64,000 bases of DNA from Bacillus sp. cl95 (GCF_900115925.1 NZ_FOYF01000001.1:248001-312000); one strand, 5' to 3'; counted from the stretch's first letter, positions 8,324-18,531 are shown. The notes: generated by a model from the sequence alone, not told the origin. Numbers and translations: made by a program.

Positions 8324-8749
8324 ATGCTTGAAGGCTGGTTTGCAGGGTTTATTTTAGTATGGGTGGTTATCCTGATCGGTTTGTTTGCAATCGGTGGGTT
8401 CTTTATGTTCCGAAAGTTTTTGAAGAAACTTCCTAAAGAAGATGGCAAGTCAGTGATGGATTGGGAAGAACATTACGTAAGAGAGTCGCGTCATTTATGG
8501 ACAGACGAGCAAAAACAGTTGCTAGAAGACTTAGTGAGTCCTGTGCCTGAACTGTTCCGGGATGTAGCCCGCCACAAGATTGCAGGTAAAATAGGTGAGC
8601 TTGCATTGAATGAAAAAGTACCGGAAATTACGGAAGAACTCGTTATTCGAGGATACATAATGGCTACACCTAAACGTGACCATAAGTTTTTACGTAAGAA
8701 GTTAAATGAAAACCGCATTGAGATTACCCCATATGAACACTTATTCTAA
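8324..8749 (+). CDS. yneK: YneK-like DUF2621 membrane protein
   Basis: A 141-residue protein with one strong N-terminal membrane helix (about residues 8-29) followed by a charged, helical cytoplasmic domain ending EITPYEHLF. It matches the YneK/DUF2621 family of bacilli, of unknown function. Its place beside ccdC and yneI is the same as in B. subtilis. It is convergent with ccdC. Confidence 0.85.
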   Translation: MLEGWFAGFILVWVVILIGLFAIGGFFMFRKFLKKLPKEDGKSVMDWEEHYVRESRHLWTDEQKQLLEDLVSPVPELFRDVARHKIAGKIGELALNEKVPEITEELVIRGYIMATPKRDHKFLRKKLNENRIEITPYEHLF

Positions 8750-8777
8750 ACTGCCAGCATTGGCAGTTTTTTATTTT
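8748..8777 (+). terminator. Intrinsic terminator of yneK
   Basis: Stem AAACTGCCA (8748-8756) pairs with 8761-8769 over a 4-nt loop and is followed by a T-rich tail. It overlaps the stop codon of yneK. Confidence 0.85.
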
Positions 8778-8845
8778 TCATGGAGGGGTTTGTTTATCTA
8801 GCGGAAAGTGGAGATAATCCAGCCAACACACCTCCCCCTAACCTA

Positions 8846-8874
8846 CAAAGAAAGACACCCATTTCTAGGTGTCT
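8846..8874 (-). terminator. Intrinsic terminator of ccdC
   Basis: Stem AGACACC (8853-8859) pairs with 8868-8874. The downstream minus-strand sequence is T-rich. It sits immediately after the ccdC stop codon. Confidence 0.7.
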
Positions 8875-8877
8875 GAT

Positions 8878-9345
8878 CTAAGATTGCAGCTGGTCTTTCA
8901 ATTTTCGGTAGTTGATATACATTGCGATTCGCCATGGTACGATCATACTGAATGCAAGAATCCAGAACATTCCACTTAGTTGGCCAATATCAATTGTCGT
9001 ACTTAAGATGGATTTCAAGATAATCCTTGCAATCAGTAGTCCCACTAATATATACATAAACACTTTTGATCTTTTCAAATAAATATTGTTTTCACGGATT
9101 TCAAACTTAGATGTCTTAGTTAATAGTATGGAGAATAACAAGCCGACAATGACGGCTTCTAAAAGTTCCATTTTTGTCACTCTAAACATTGGAACAACAA
9201 ACATCAATGCCCCTGTGCTCATAAAAATTGGTGGCAGAATGATTTTCTTGGCAGATGCAGGCTTTTTCGCAGATTTCATACGAATGATCATGGCGAAAAT
9301 GGCCATTCCTACAGCACCGAATGAAGATGCAACAACCCAGTTCAT
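8878..9345 (-). CDS. ccdC: CcdC-like membrane protein (YneJ, DUF1453)
   Basis: A multi-pass membrane protein of about 155 residues, with four or five hydrophobic segments. The start is set at the ATG at 9345 because AGAAGG lies 9 nt upstream; the ATG at 9354 abuts that site. It belongs to the CcdC/YneJ family found beside ccdA and yneI in bacilli. Despite the name, a requirement in cytochrome c maturation is not shown for CcdC. It forms one transcription direction with yneI, with 55 nt between them. Confidence 0.85.
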   Translation of the reverse strand: MNWVVASSFGAVGMAIFAMIIRMKSAKKPASAKKIILPPIFMSTGALMFVVPMFRVTKMELLEAVIVGLLFSILLTKTSKFEIRENNIYLKRSKVFMYILVGLLIARIILKSILSTTIDIGQLSGMFWILAFSMIVPWRIAMYINYRKLKDQLQS

Positions 9346-9400
9346 AGCACCCATCCTTCTAATTTTTTTGAAAGTCTTGATGATAAGGCTTGGTAATAAA

Positions 9401-9757
9401 TTAGCTTAACACTTTGTTAATCGCTTCTAATACGCGGGCACCATCAAATGGCTTCACAATAAAGTCTTTTGCTCCTGCTTCGATTGCCTCGACGATCATT
9501 TTGCGTTGTCCCATTGCTGAGCACATGATGATCTTTGCTTGTGGAGCCTTGGTTCGGATTTCCTTTACTGCGTCGACGCCGCTCATTTCAGGCATCGTGA
9601 TGTCCATTGTGACAAGATCCGGATTCAATTCTTCATATAAACGGACAGCTTCGCGTCCATTTTCTGCTTCACCAACGATTTCGTGCTCGCCCTTTAATAT
9701 ATTTGAAAGGGTAATTCTCATGAATTTTGCATCGTCTACGATTAAGATTCTTGCCAT
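9401..9757 (-). CDS. yneI: Single-domain CheY-like response regulator (YneI)
   Basis: A 118-residue receiver domain with no output domain. The acidic pair Asp8-Asp9, the phosphorylation site Asp52 (TMDITMPEM) and the conserved lysine in FIVKPFDG are all present. It can accept a phosphoryl group from a histidine kinase and act by protein contact. Its partner kinase is not in the window. The ribosome binding site is AGGGAGG. It sits between ccdA and ccdC as in B. subtilis. Confidence 0.92.
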   Translation of the reverse strand: MARILIVDDAKFMRITLSNILKGEHEIVGEAENGREAVRLYEELNPDLVTMDITMPEMSGVDAVKEIRTKAPQAKIIMCSAMGQRKMIVEAIEAGAKDFIVKPFDGARVLEAINKVLS

Positions 9758-10068
9758 CGGTGATTCCTCCCTTATGAGAAAAGCAAAAGCGCCATGCTAG
9801 CTTTAGAGCTAGACAGTTATCTTCATTCAAGTCATATTTATCATTTCTTAGGAAAAGTGTATTTATAAAAGATTTTTGTCGACTATCAATTCAACTAAAT
9901 GATGTACATCTTTTAAACTAATAATCTTAAATATAACTAAAATATAAGATAAATTCAATTCTTGAATCTACAATTTTTATCAAAACACTAAATAATGTCT
10001 AAAAAGTCTAAATTCTTCATTTAAAAAGCTTCCCACCTGCACTTACTTAGCAAGGAGAAGCCATTCTT
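9758..10068. other. Intergenic region between yneI and ccdA
   Basis: About 310 AT-rich nucleotides. I see no gene. An imperfect hairpin around 10028-10064 with T residues on the minus strand may end ccdA transcription, and the promoter of yneI-ccdC is expected here, but neither is clear enough to mark separately. Confidence 0.45.
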
Positions 10069-10779
10069 TTAAAAACCCGTAAAGCCTCCAAACATTTGTT
10101 GAAACACCATGATGATTTTTGTCATCCAGTTAAAGAACAATACAATCCCCATTACAATCATGATGTAACCGCCGACTTTCATGATGATCATACTATTCTT
10201 ACGAATCCATTTCATTTTTCCTAGGAAGAATGAAAGTGCAACGAACGGTACTGCAAAGCCAATGATGTAAGCCGTCATATATAGCATTGCCGATCCTGGG
10301 TTAGATGTAGCCATGTAGAGAACCGCAGCAAGAATAGGACCGGTGCAAGGCGTCCACCCTGCCGCAAATGCCATTCCTATCAGTATGGAACCAGCATAAC
10401 CTGAGGGACGGTTTTTAAATTCAAGTCGTCTTTCTTTCATTAAAAGCTCTGGTTTAAAGACACCAATGACCATCAAGCCGAATAATACCATGAAAATGGC
10501 ACCGAGTTGACGGATTAAATCTTGATAATTATAAAAGAAATTACCGAGAAAAGAAGTACCAAAACCGAGTGCAATAAAAATAATTGAAAAGCCAATCAGG
10601 AAGAATAACGTATGTAATAAGCTCCGTTTTTGGAGCATGGCGTTTTCACTTTTTAATTCACCAACAGACATTCCCGTGATATAAGATAAAAATGCGGGGT
10701 ATAAAGGCAGGCAGCAGGGGGAAATAAAACTAAGAAAACCGGCGCCTATAGCTAAGAACAGATTTACATCAGTTGCCAT
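10069..10779 (-). CDS. ccdA: Cytochrome c biogenesis protein CcdA
   Basis: A 236-residue DsbD-like membrane protein with six predicted helices. It passes electrons from cytoplasmic thioredoxin across the membrane to reduce CcdA-dependent partners, used in cytochrome c maturation and in spore cortex formation. The two redox cysteine sites are visible: FISPCCLP in helix 1 and GWTPCTGP in helix 4. The start ATG at 10779 follows TAGGAG at 8 nt; a GTG two codons upstream is too close to that site. Confidence 0.92.
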   Translation of the reverse strand: MATDVNLFLAIGAGFLSFISPCCLPLYPAFLSYITGMSVGELKSENAMLQKRSLLHTLFFLIGFSIIFIALGFGTSFLGNFFYNYQDLIRQLGAIFMVLFGLMVIGVFKPELLMKERRLEFKNRPSGYAGSILIGMAFAAGWTPCTGPILAAVLYMATSNPGSAMLYMTAYIIGFAVPFVALSFFLGKMKWIRKNSMIIMKVGGYIMIVMGIVLFFNWMTKIIMVFQQMFGGFTGF

Positions 10780-11041
10780 TGTCACATCTCCTATTATTGT
10801 TCAGTCGTTTCCTATTCTAACAAAACTTTAAATGAAAAGATAACGCTTTGCTTGTGAACATTTTGTGACAAGCTTCACTGTAGTAATAGCTTGTTTTTTC
10901 TCATTATATGGCAGAAAAAAATAAGTATGTTTGGATATTTTTTTACATATTTTCTTTGTAACTCTAGCATTTATGAGATATACTAGAGAAACATTATACC
11001 TGTTTTCTTCCAATTTAACTATATAGTCTACGGAGAATTCA

Positions 11042-11239
11042 ATGAAGGGAACTACAGCCGTGCTAAAACAAGACTTACTTTCTTTAATTGAAAAAAAACG
11101 TGCAGAATTGATTCAAGTTGCTTCCCAGAACGGTTTAAGTTCCTCAGTTGCGATTCGCTACAGCCAAGAACTCGACCATTTACTCAATGAATATAATCGC
11201 ATTTATATTAAAAAGAACCATCAGTATGTAAGCCTATAA
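11042..11239 (+). CDS. ynzD: Spo0E-family aspartyl-phosphate phosphatase (YnzD)
   Basis: A 65-residue all-helical protein with the family signature SQELDHLLNEY. Family members dephosphorylate Spo0A~P and thereby delay sporulation; B. subtilis YnzD occupies the same chromosomal place. It has its own ribosome binding site (CGGAGAA) and is transcribed opposite to its neighbours, ending at the terminator at 11251. Confidence 0.9.
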   Translation: MKGTTAVLKQDLLSLIEKKRAELIQVASQNGLSSSVAIRYSQELDHLLNEYNRIYIKKNHQYVSL

Positions 11240-11250
11240 ATAATTACTAG

Positions 11251-11282
11251 AAAGCCTCGTTTCGAAAATGAAACGAGGCTTT
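11251..11282. terminator. Bidirectional intrinsic terminator
   Basis: A 13-bp stem (arm AAAGCCTCGTTTC) with a 6-nt loop lies between the convergent ynzD and ABC exporter genes. Confidence 0.85.
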
Positions 11283-11291
11283 CACTATATT

Positions 11292-13088
11292 CTACCAACT
11301 TACAGCATCTTCAAGGCGATCAGTTATGCCATTTTGCAATAAGTACATCTTATGATACAGGCCCCGTATAGCCAATAATTCCTGATGTGTCCCTCTCTCT
11401 ACGATCTCCCCGTGATGGAGAACAAGGATTAAGTCTGCATCCTGAATCGTTGACAACCTGTGAGCAATCGCGATTGTGGTTCTGCCTTGACGCATTTTCC
11501 CAAGCGCTAATTGGATTGCTTCCTCTGTTTCTGTATCGATATTCGCTGTTGCTTCATCGAGCACCAATACTTTTGGGTTGGCCGCAATCGTTCGCGCGAA
11601 CGCGATCAACTGGCGTTGTCCACTGGAGAATGTAGCTCCACGTTCTACCACTTTATGGTCGTAGCCATCTTCCTGTTTTTCAATGAAGGTATGTGCCTGC
11701 ACGAATCTTGCAGCCTCTTCCACTTCTTCATCCGTTATCTCTTGATTATGAAGTCTGATATTGTCCTTTACGGTACCGAAAAATAAGAATGGATCCTGTA
11801 GAACGAGACCGATTTTTTCGCGAAGTTCTTTTTCATGATAACCTCGAATTGATACACCATCAATAAGGATATCTCCTCGCTCAAATTCATAGAAACGCAT
11901 CAGCAAATTGATTATCGAACTTTTACCACTGCCCGTATGACCCACAAGTGCGACCGTTTCTCCTGGTTTTGCTGTAAAGGAAATGTTTTTTAAGACATCC
12001 TGTTTTCCATCATAAGAGAAGGTCACGTTCTTAAATTGAATTTCTCCATCCTCTAAATGAGTATCATCAATCATAGACTGTTGAGGTGCCAACTCTTTCT
12101 CATCGAGCAATTTAAACACGCGAGATCCGGCAACAATGGCCTGTTGATACATCGAAAGTTTCATCATGATTTGATTTACTGGCTCAAAGAAGCGATCCAA
12201 GTAATTGACGAAGGCGTATAACACACCAATTTCAATGACATTGTCAAAAGAAGTGATCCCAAAGTAGCTTAGTATGATGACGAGTGCGAACGCATAAACC
12301 AAATCCGTTGCCGGTCTAAGTAATAAACCATCTACCTTGATATTACGCATGCCCGCTTGGTAATGCTTATTATTCGTTTCAGCAAACTCTCCGCGTAAGC
12401 GTTTCTCCTGACGAAATACTTGAATGATTCCCATCCCTTGCAATGATTCACTAAGCTTCGCATTCAGTTGACTCAACTGTTCACGCATATCTTGATAAAA
12501 ACGAGAGCTGAATTTTCGATATGTCTTGATAATCATAAAGATGATTGGCAAGATTACAAGGCAGAATAAGGCAAGTTTGACGTTCAATATGAACATTGCC
12601 ACAAAGATACCAAAAAGCAAAAAGCCACTTTGAATGAAGGTGAACAGGACCGAAACGAACATATCCTTTATGGCTTCTGTATCATTCGTTACCCTCGAAA
12701 CGATACTCCCAGCAGGTGTCTGATCAAAATATCTTAATCCTAACTGCTGCACTTTTGAAAAAACATCAATTCTCAGCTGCTGAATGATTTTTAAAGCAAT
12801 TTCCTGAAATTTCAATTGTTGAAAATAGGTAATGATTACATGCATAAGATGAATGCTAAGATAAGCACTACCAAGTATGAGCAACGGCTTGAATGGCAAG
12901 TTTCTTGGTGTTAGATAATCGTCGATGAAAATTTTTACAAGAATCGGTCCCAGAATATCTCCTACTGTTGTTAACATCAACAATAAGAAGGCAATGGTTA
13001 TCTTCTTTTTATGAGGTTTTGCATAAGTCAGCAAACGTAAAAGCACGTTTCGCTGTTCCTTTTCGGTTAACACGATGGATTTTTCCAT
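11292..13088 (-). CDS. ABC exporter half-transporter, catalytic subunit
   Basis: A type I ABC exporter half of 598 residues: six-helix membrane domain (about 1-320) and C-terminal ATPase. Walker A is GHTGSGKSS, and Walker B, VLVLDEATANID, has the catalytic glutamate. The signature motif is degenerate (FSSGQ in place of LSGGQ). The start ATG at 13088 follows GGAGG by 8 nt and lies 1 nt after the stop of its partner. Together they form a heterodimer like B. subtilis YheI/YheH, YfiB/YfiC or YknU/YknV. The substrate is unknown; multidrug export is the common role. The pair is an insertion relative to the B. subtilis order. Confidence 0.9.
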   Translation of the reverse strand: MEKSIVLTEKEQRNVLLRLLTYAKPHKKKITIAFLLLMLTTVGDILGPILVKIFIDDYLTPRNLPFKPLLILGSAYLSIHLMHVIITYFQQLKFQEIALKIIQQLRIDVFSKVQQLGLRYFDQTPAGSIVSRVTNDTEAIKDMFVSVLFTFIQSGFLLFGIFVAMFILNVKLALFCLVILPIIFMIIKTYRKFSSRFYQDMREQLSQLNAKLSESLQGMGIIQVFRQEKRLRGEFAETNNKHYQAGMRNIKVDGLLLRPATDLVYAFALVIILSYFGITSFDNVIEIGVLYAFVNYLDRFFEPVNQIMMKLSMYQQAIVAGSRVFKLLDEKELAPQQSMIDDTHLEDGEIQFKNVTFSYDGKQDVLKNISFTAKPGETVALVGHTGSGKSSIINLLMRFYEFERGDILIDGVSIRGYHEKELREKIGLVLQDPFLFFGTVKDNIRLHNQEITDEEVEEAARFVQAHTFIEKQEDGYDHKVVERGATFSSGQRQLIAFARTIAANPKVLVLDEATANIDTETEEAIQLALGKMRQGRTTIAIAHRLSTIQDADLILVLHHGEIVERGTHQELLAIRGLYHKMYLLQNGITDRLEDAVSW

Positions 13089-13089
13089 T

Positions 13090-14841
13090 TTAACGTCCTC
13101 CATGCTCCACGAGTTCTTCTAGCTGCTGACGCAAGTACATGTCCTTGTACCACCCATCCTCGGCCATTAAGTCTTCATGAGTTCCTTGCCCACTGATTTT
13201 TCCATCTTCCAGTACAAGAATTAAATTGGCATGTTGGATAGCACTGAGACGATGTGAAGTAATCATCGTCGTCTTACCAGAGCGATTATCTCGTAATGCC
13301 GATATGATTGCTTCTTCGGTTTTGGCATCCACTGCGGATAAGGAATCGTCCAGTATAAGGATTTCAGGATTCATCATTAGCGCACGAGCAATCGATATAC
13401 GCTGTTTCTGGCCTCCTGACAATGATACCCCTCTCTCCCCAACGACGGTTTCATATCCATCGGTGAATAAAAGAATATCTTCATGAATATTTGCCAGTTT
13501 AGCTGCATGCTCTATTTCATCTTTACTCGCGTTAGGATTCGTAAAGGCTATGTTTTCAGCAACAGTGGCTGAAAACAAGAAATGGTCTTGAGGCACATAA
13601 CCAATCGCCTCGCGAAGGCATTCTACTCGATAATCATGAATATTGTGGCTGCCGATTTTGATGCTGCCTTCTGTAACATCAAACTCACGTATCAAGAGCT
13701 TTAAAAGTGTCGTCTTTCCAGATCCCGTTTTACCAACAACCCCAAGCGTTCCACCTCTTTCTAATGTGAAAAAGATGTTTTGCAATACGGAACTTGCTTC
13801 TCCTGGATACATAAAGCTTACAATATGATAGGAAATATCTCCTTCAGGTACTTCATGGAGGGCATCCTCATGATCAACAATTTCTGCTTTCTCTGAAAGG
13901 AGTGCTCGAACACGGTCATAGGACGCGCTTCCTCTTTCCACGATATTAAATAGCCATCCAAATGCAAGCATCGGCCAAATTAACAATCCCAAATATGTTG
14001 TGAAGGAGACAAGCTGACCGATGGTTAATTCTCCATTAAGGACAAATCGTGCTCCAAAGCTAATTGAAAGGAAAAAACAAATTCCAACAATCAGTGAAAT
14101 GGTTGGATCAAACAGACTATCTATCTTCGCAACAGAAAGGTTCTTCTCCACCACTTCTTGTGATTGACGGCGAAAATCCTCAATGTCTTCCTTTTCTTGA
14201 CCAAATGTCTTGATTACTTTTATGCCATTTATACTTTCTTGAGTTTTATCATTTAAGGAAGAAAAGGCTTCTTGTGCTTTATGGAAACGTTTATGTAATA
14301 GCGAGCCATACCAGCTTGTCAAAAGTGCCATGACAGGCATTGGAATTAAACATATAAGCGTCAGTTTCCAACTGATTGTCGCAGCCATGGCGATAATGAC
14401 AAATCCTCCAGTCGCGAGCGAATCGACAAAAGTTAACACACCTGCTCCTGCAGTCATTTGAATAGCTTGTAAATCATTCGTTGCGTGCGCCATCAAATCA
14501 CCAACTCTCCTTTTTTGATAAAAGGAAGAAGACATTCTTGTGAAATGATCATAAAGCTGTTCACGTAATATCCGTGAAAGCTTTACTGCCGAACCGAAAA
14601 TCATAATTCTCCAATAGAATCGAAGGACGTACATCGCAAGGGCAACAATTATGACGATTGCAATCCATTGCATCAATCCAGCCGATGAAAGAGAGCCAGA
14701 TCTAATTTGGTCGACTACGATACCAATAACCTTCGGTGGAATAAGCTGTAGCATAGCTACAAATAAGAGCAATAAGACTCCTGATATATAAGCCCGTTTT
14801 TCCTGTAAAAAGTACCATTTTAACTCAAAAAATACTTTCAT
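13090..14841 (-). CDS. ABC exporter half-transporter, degenerate-site subunit
   Basis: A 583-residue type I ABC exporter half. Membrane helices occupy about residues 15-300. The ATPase has Walker A GKTGSGKTT and a canonical signature LSGGQKQR, but Walker B reads ILILDDSLSAVD, with Asp replacing the catalytic Glu. With the partner at 11292, whose signature is degenerate but whose Glu is intact, this gives one working and one degenerate ATP site, the hallmark of heterodimeric exporters. The start ATG at 14841 was preferred over an upstream in-frame ATG at 14886 because GGGGGC precedes it and it fits family length. Confidence 0.9.
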   Translation of the reverse strand: MKVFFELKWYFLQEKRAYISGVLLLLFVAMLQLIPPKVIGIVVDQIRSGSLSSAGLMQWIAIVIIVALAMYVLRFYWRIMIFGSAVKLSRILREQLYDHFTRMSSSFYQKRRVGDLMAHATNDLQAIQMTAGAGVLTFVDSLATGGFVIIAMAATISWKLTLICLIPMPVMALLTSWYGSLLHKRFHKAQEAFSSLNDKTQESINGIKVIKTFGQEKEDIEDFRRQSQEVVEKNLSVAKIDSLFDPTISLIVGICFFLSISFGARFVLNGELTIGQLVSFTTYLGLLIWPMLAFGWLFNIVERGSASYDRVRALLSEKAEIVDHEDALHEVPEGDISYHIVSFMYPGEASSVLQNIFFTLERGGTLGVVGKTGSGKTTLLKLLIREFDVTEGSIKIGSHNIHDYRVECLREAIGYVPQDHFLFSATVAENIAFTNPNASKDEIEHAAKLANIHEDILLFTDGYETVVGERGVSLSGGQKQRISIARALMMNPEILILDDSLSAVDAKTEEAIISALRDNRSGKTTMITSHRLSAIQHANLILVLEDGKISGQGTHEDLMAEDGWYKDMYLRQQLEELVEHGGR

Positions 14842-14950
14842 ATTCTGACTGCCCCCAAAATGCTGAAAATTTAAAATAATCACCAATTTAGTTTATCAAA
14901 AACTGCTAAATTTAGGAAGACCTTCGAGACCCTAATAATTTCTTGAACAG

Positions 14951-14978
14951 AAAAAGACCCGCCGATTATCAGCGAGTC
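14951..14978 (-). terminator. Intrinsic terminator of the acetyltransferase gene
   Basis: Stem GACTCGC/GCGGGTC (one G-T pair) with a 9-nt loop and five T residues on the minus strand, directly after the stop codon. Confidence 0.75.
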
Positions 14979-14979
14979 A

Positions 14980-15474
14980 TTAGAGTCTATCTATTGATCG
15001 TTCAGAGGTCGAAAATATCTGGATTGACCTCTTATTTTCATCTTGATGCTCTGAGAAGTTTCCATTTGTATATTGTGAAATCACGCTTCTCCAAAATTTC
15101 TGAGCCTTTTCATTTTTCTCAATCTGGGTGATTTTCCAATCCCCAGGAAAGCGATTAAATAAATGAAGCGCAGCTTGCTTACCAAAACCCATTCCTGCAA
15201 ATTTATGGCTAATAAAAAACTCTCTTATAGTATTGGGGGTTGTTCCAATTTGTTTTTCCACTAATGAAAATCCTATTAATTCATCATCATATTTAATTAA
15301 ATAGGCAAACAAGTGATCCTCGGCCCAATATGAAGACAAATCAAAAGTTTTGAAACTCCCATCACTTTCAAACTTAATAGAAGGTATGTACTTGCTGAAT
15401 TCATAAATATAGAATTGCATGATATTGTGTAAGTACTTTTCATCTTCTTTTTTCGCTTCAATTAGCCGTATCAT
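14980..15474 (-). CDS. GNAT-family N-acetyltransferase
   Basis: A 164-residue GNAT protein. The acetyl-CoA site is seen in HKFAGMGFGKQAALHLF (about residues 90-106), and the following KNEKAQKFWRS is the usual end of the fold. The substrate is unknown. It has its own terminator and no close co-directional partner, so it is probably a single-gene unit. It is an addition relative to the B. subtilis arrangement here. Confidence 0.82.
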   Translation of the reverse strand: MIRLIEAKKEDEKYLHNIMQFYIYEFSKYIPSIKFESDGSFKTFDLSSYWAEDHLFAYLIKYDDELIGFSLVEKQIGTTPNTIREFFISHKFAGMGFGKQAALHLFNRFPGDWKITQIEKNEKAQKFWRSVISQYTNGNFSEHQDENKRSIQIFSTSERSIDRL

Positions 15475-15533
15475 ACTACCTCCAGATGTCTGAATTTTCT
15501 ATATTACAACATGACTCGAAGTGCTTTTTTACG

Positions 15534-15562
15534 AAAAAAGCACTCATATAATATGAGTGCTT
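15534..15562 (-). terminator. Intrinsic terminator of yneF
   Basis: An 11-bp stem (15538-15548 with 15552-15562, arm AAGCACTCATA) with a 3-nt loop and a T6 tail on the minus strand. Confidence 0.8.
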
Positions 15563-15570
15563 GTACACCA

Positions 15571-15783
15571 TTATTTAGATTGCTTGTTCATGGCGCTCAT
15601 CATTTGATTGATTTTCTTTTGCGATGGCTTCATACCCATCTGCATCATCATCATTTTTAACATTTGTTCATTGATTGGCGGATTTTTCTGTAAATAGCTC
15701 ATCATATACTTACGAGCAATGAAAAATCCTAGTGCTATACCAGCGATTAAGCAAAGTATACCAACTAGAATGTAATAACCCAT
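15571..15783 (-). CDS. yneF: YneF, UPF0154 membrane protein
   Basis: About 70 residues: one N-terminal membrane helix (4-24, including a small-residue stretch GIALGFF) and a basic cytoplasmic tail with a Met-rich run MLKMMMMQM. The family is conserved in Firmicutes with no known function. The start ATG at 15783 is favoured by AAGGAGG 8 nt upstream, which would lie inside the frame if the ATG at 15813 were used. Confidence 0.85.
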   Translation of the reverse strand: MGYYILVGILCLIAGIALGFFIARKYMMSYLQKNPPINEQMLKMMMMQMGMKPSQKKINQMMSAMNKQSK

Positions 15784-15870
15784 TCTATTTTCCTCCTTCA
15801 TGTTGTCTATCATACAGTGTACTAGACCAAAGGTAATTATACAATATCCTCAGATGATTAGACAAATTAA

Positions 15871-16314
15871 TTAGACAAATTTTCTTTCTTTTATCGGCTT
15901 TAGCCAACCAAATTTGTTGTGATCCAGATCAACAGCTAGAAAAGAAGGCTCACATTTACGAAGGACCTCAAAGAAAGCCGTTTCTGCTTCAAAACTTCCC
16001 TCTGCCTCTAAAATAATCATTCCTTCATCGACACGCATTTTTGCATGACCAATCATACCATTCATCTCTAAATAATACGTACCTTCTTCTATACGAAATC
16101 CTTTTAGTTTTCCTAGTTGTTGATGGACAACCTGGTGAATCCTTAAAGCAGGAATTGGCTTGGTAACGTATTGCACCTGCTTGTTCACTATGTATTTTAA
16201 ATCACCGCTAGACTGTTCGTTTTCTTGAAATAGTTGAAAAAACATGCGTTCTCTTCCGAAGTAATGCGAGGCGAACTCATCTTCTATTAAATATAGCTGA
16301 TATTTTCTCACCAC
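15871..16314 (-). CDS. sirA: Sporulation inhibitor of replication SirA
   Basis: A 147-residue protein matching the SirA (YneE) family by its N-terminal pattern YQLYLIEDEFASHYFGRE and by position beside yneF and tkt. SirA is made under Spo0A control at the onset of sporulation and binds domain I of DnaA to stop new rounds of replication. It has no membrane segment. It ends a little upstream of yneF in the same direction. Confidence 0.85.
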   Translation of the reverse strand: MVRKYQLYLIEDEFASHYFGRERMFFQLFQENEQSSGDLKYIVNKQVQYVTKPIPALRIHQVVHQQLGKLKGFRIEEGTYYLEMNGMIGHAKMRVDEGMIILEAEGSFEAETAFFEVLRKCEPSFLAVDLDHNKFGWLKPIKERKFV

Positions 16315-16483
16315 AATCTCTCCTCGTCGATAACTCTCTTTTTTCTATTATAGGAAAATCAAACGTGAACGTTTGTCTTTTGGTGGCAAAAAAAAGGACT
16401 GATTTTGTCGAATTCACAAATTTCTAACTATTCCTTCTATTATATCGTACGCATTCTGTATATGTCACCTAATAATAAATAGA

Positions 16484-16520
16484 AAAAAAGAGAGGGAACG
16501 GAAATCCGCCTCTCTCTTTC
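16484..16520 (-). terminator. Intrinsic terminator of tkt
   Basis: A stem of alternating purines (AAAGAGAGG) pairs with a CT-rich arm across a loop of about 12 nt, with A7 on the plus strand giving a T run for minus-strand transcripts. Confidence 0.65.
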
Positions 16521-16524
16521 AATT

Positions 16525-18531
16525 TTAGTTTTGTAATAGAGCTTTCACACGTGCAACAACGTTGTTTACGCTGAATCCGAACTCTTCCATGATTTTTTCA
16601 CCAGGAGCAGATGCACCGAAAGTATCAATTGCTAATACTTCCCCTTCATCACCTGCGTATCGATGCCAACCAAGAGAAGTTCCCATTTCAATTGCTAAAC
16701 GCTTCTTCACAGCTTTTGGAATAACTGAATCCTTGTATTCCTTTGATTGAGCTTCGAAACGATCCCATGATGGCATACTTACAACAGAAACATGGATTCC
16801 TTCGCCAGCTAGTGCAACTTGAGCTTCAACTGCAAGTCCTACTTCAGAACCTGAAGCTAATAGCAATGCATCCGGAGTATCACGCTCAGATGGTGATACT
16901 ACATAAGCACCTTTAGAAACGCCTTCGTATGCATTCACATCAGTACCTTTCAACGTTGGAAGGTTTTGACGAGTCAATACAAGAGCAGTTGGCTTGTTAG
17001 TAGATTCAACCGCAAGTTTCCAAGCAGCTGCCGTTTCATTTCCATCTGCAGGACGGATGATTTGCAGATTTGGCATAGCTCTTAACGCAGCCAATTGTTC
17101 AACTGGTTCATGTGTTGGGCCGTCTTCACCAACAGCAATGCTGTCATGAGTGAAAACATAAGTTACCGGGAGACCCATTAATGCTGCCAAACGGATAGCA
17201 GGACGAAGGTAATCAGAGAATACAAAGAAAGTTCCTCCAAATACTTTTACGCCACCGTGCAGCGCAATACCATTCATTGCAGCACCCATCGCGAACTCAC
17301 GAACACCAAACCAGATGTTACGTCCTTCAAAGCTTGCAGGCATGAAGTCTGCAGAACCTTTGATTAAAGTTTTGTTTGATCCTGCAAGGTCAGCTGATCC
17401 ACCCCAGAATGTTGGAAGGTTCTTTGCAATGCCATTTAATACTTCTGCAGAAGAAGCACGACTTGCAAGACTCTTGCCTTCACTGTATACAGGGATATCC
17501 TTGTCCCATCCTTCAGGAAGCTCTCCGTTTAGAGCAGTCTCAAGTTGTGCAGCCAATTCAGGATACTGTTGCTTGTATTGAGCGAACATTTCGTTCCACT
17601 CTTTTTCTTTCTTTTCGCCGTTTTCAACGATCATTTTCTTAAAGTGAGCGTAAACTTCATCAGGAACATGGAAATCAGCATCGAAAGTCCATTTATATGC
17701 TTCCTTCGTTAATTTCAGTTCATCCGCACCAAGTGGAGCACCATGCACGTCTGAAGTACCTGCCATGTTTGGAGAACCATAACCGATAACCGTCTTCACT
17801 TCAATCATAGTTGGACGCTCTAGGTCGCTCTTCGCTTCTTCCAATGCATTAGCGATTTCTTCAAGATTGTTTCCATCTTGAACACGAATGTATTGCCATC
17901 CGTAAGCTTTGAAACGATCTGCAACACTTTCAGAGAATGATTGAGATAAGTCACCATCTAAAGAGATATCGTTTGAATCGTAAAGAACAATGTAACGACC
18001 AAGTTTTAAGTGACCTGCTAATGATGCAGCCTCCGCAGAAACACCTTCCATTAAGTCGCCATCCCCACAAATGCTATATGTAAAATGGTTTACTAGTTCG
18101 AAGTTTTCTTTATTGTATGTGGCAGCAACATGACGCTCAGCCATTGCCATACCTACACCCATAGCAATACCTTGACCTAAGGGACCAGTAGTTGCCTCAA
18201 CGCCAACAGTGTGACCAAATTCAGGGTGACCAGGTGTTTTGCTTCCCCATTGACGGAATTCCTTTAAGTCTTCCATTGTTAATCCATAGCCAGATAAGTG
18301 TAACAAGCTGTATAAAAGCATTGAACCATGACCAGCAGAAAGAACGAAACGGTCTCGGTTGAACCAGTTTGGATTGTTTGGATTATGGTTCATGTGTCTT
18401 GTCCATAAAGTATATGCCATCGGAGCAGCGCCCATTGGCATTCCTGGGTGACCAGAATTTGCCTTTTCAATTGCATCAATTGATAACGTACGGATAGATG
18501 TTACGGATAAAGCATCAATAGTATCAAACAT
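16525..18531 (-). CDS. tkt: Transketolase
   Basis: A 668-residue thiamine-diphosphate enzyme that moves two-carbon ketol units between sugar phosphates in the non-oxidative pentose phosphate pathway. The N-terminal domain starts [18 protein letters not shown] and holds the ThDP/metal motif [10 protein letters not shown] followed by the family's [23 protein letters not shown] in the middle domain is the usual signature. The start ATG at 18531 was chosen by homology (MFDTIDAL) and the AAAGGG site upstream. Full length for the family. Confidence 0.97.
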   Translation of the reverse strand: MFDTIDALSVTSIRTLSIDAIEKANSGHPGMPMGAAPMAYTLWTRHMNHNPNNPNWFNRDRFVLSAGHGSMLLYSLLHLSGYGLTMEDLKEFRQWGSKTPGHPEFGHTVGVEATTGPLGQGIAMGVGMAMAERHVAATYNKENFELVNHFTYSICGDGDLMEGVSAEAASLAGHLKLGRYIVLYDSNDISLDGDLSQSFSESVADRFKAYGWQYIRVQDGNNLEEIANALEEAKSDLERPTMIEVKTVIGYGSPNMAGTSDVHGAPLGADELKLTKEAYKWTFDADFHVPDEVYAHFKKMIVENGEKKEKEWNEMFAQYKQQYPELAAQLETALNGELPEGWDKDIPVYSEGKSLASRASSAEVLNGIAKNLPTFWGGSADLAGSNKTLIKGSADFMPASFEGRNIWFGVREFAMGAAMNGIALHGGVKVFGGTFFVFSDYLRPAIRLAALMGLPVTYVFTHDSIAVGEDGPTHEPVEQLAALRAMPNLQIIRPADGNETAAAWKLAVESTNKPTALVLTRQNLPTLKGTDVNAYEGVSKGAYVVSPSERDTPDALLLASGSEVGLAVEAQVALAGEGIHVSVVSMPSWDRFEAQSKEYKDSVIPKAVKKRLAIEMGTSLGWHRYAGDEGEVLAIDTFGASAPGEKIMEEFGFSVNNVVARVKALLQN

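Noticed and set aside
10828-11013. 61-codon minus-strand frame between ccdA and ynzD
   Set aside because: It lies across the ynzD promoter region, has no start signal and resembles no protein.
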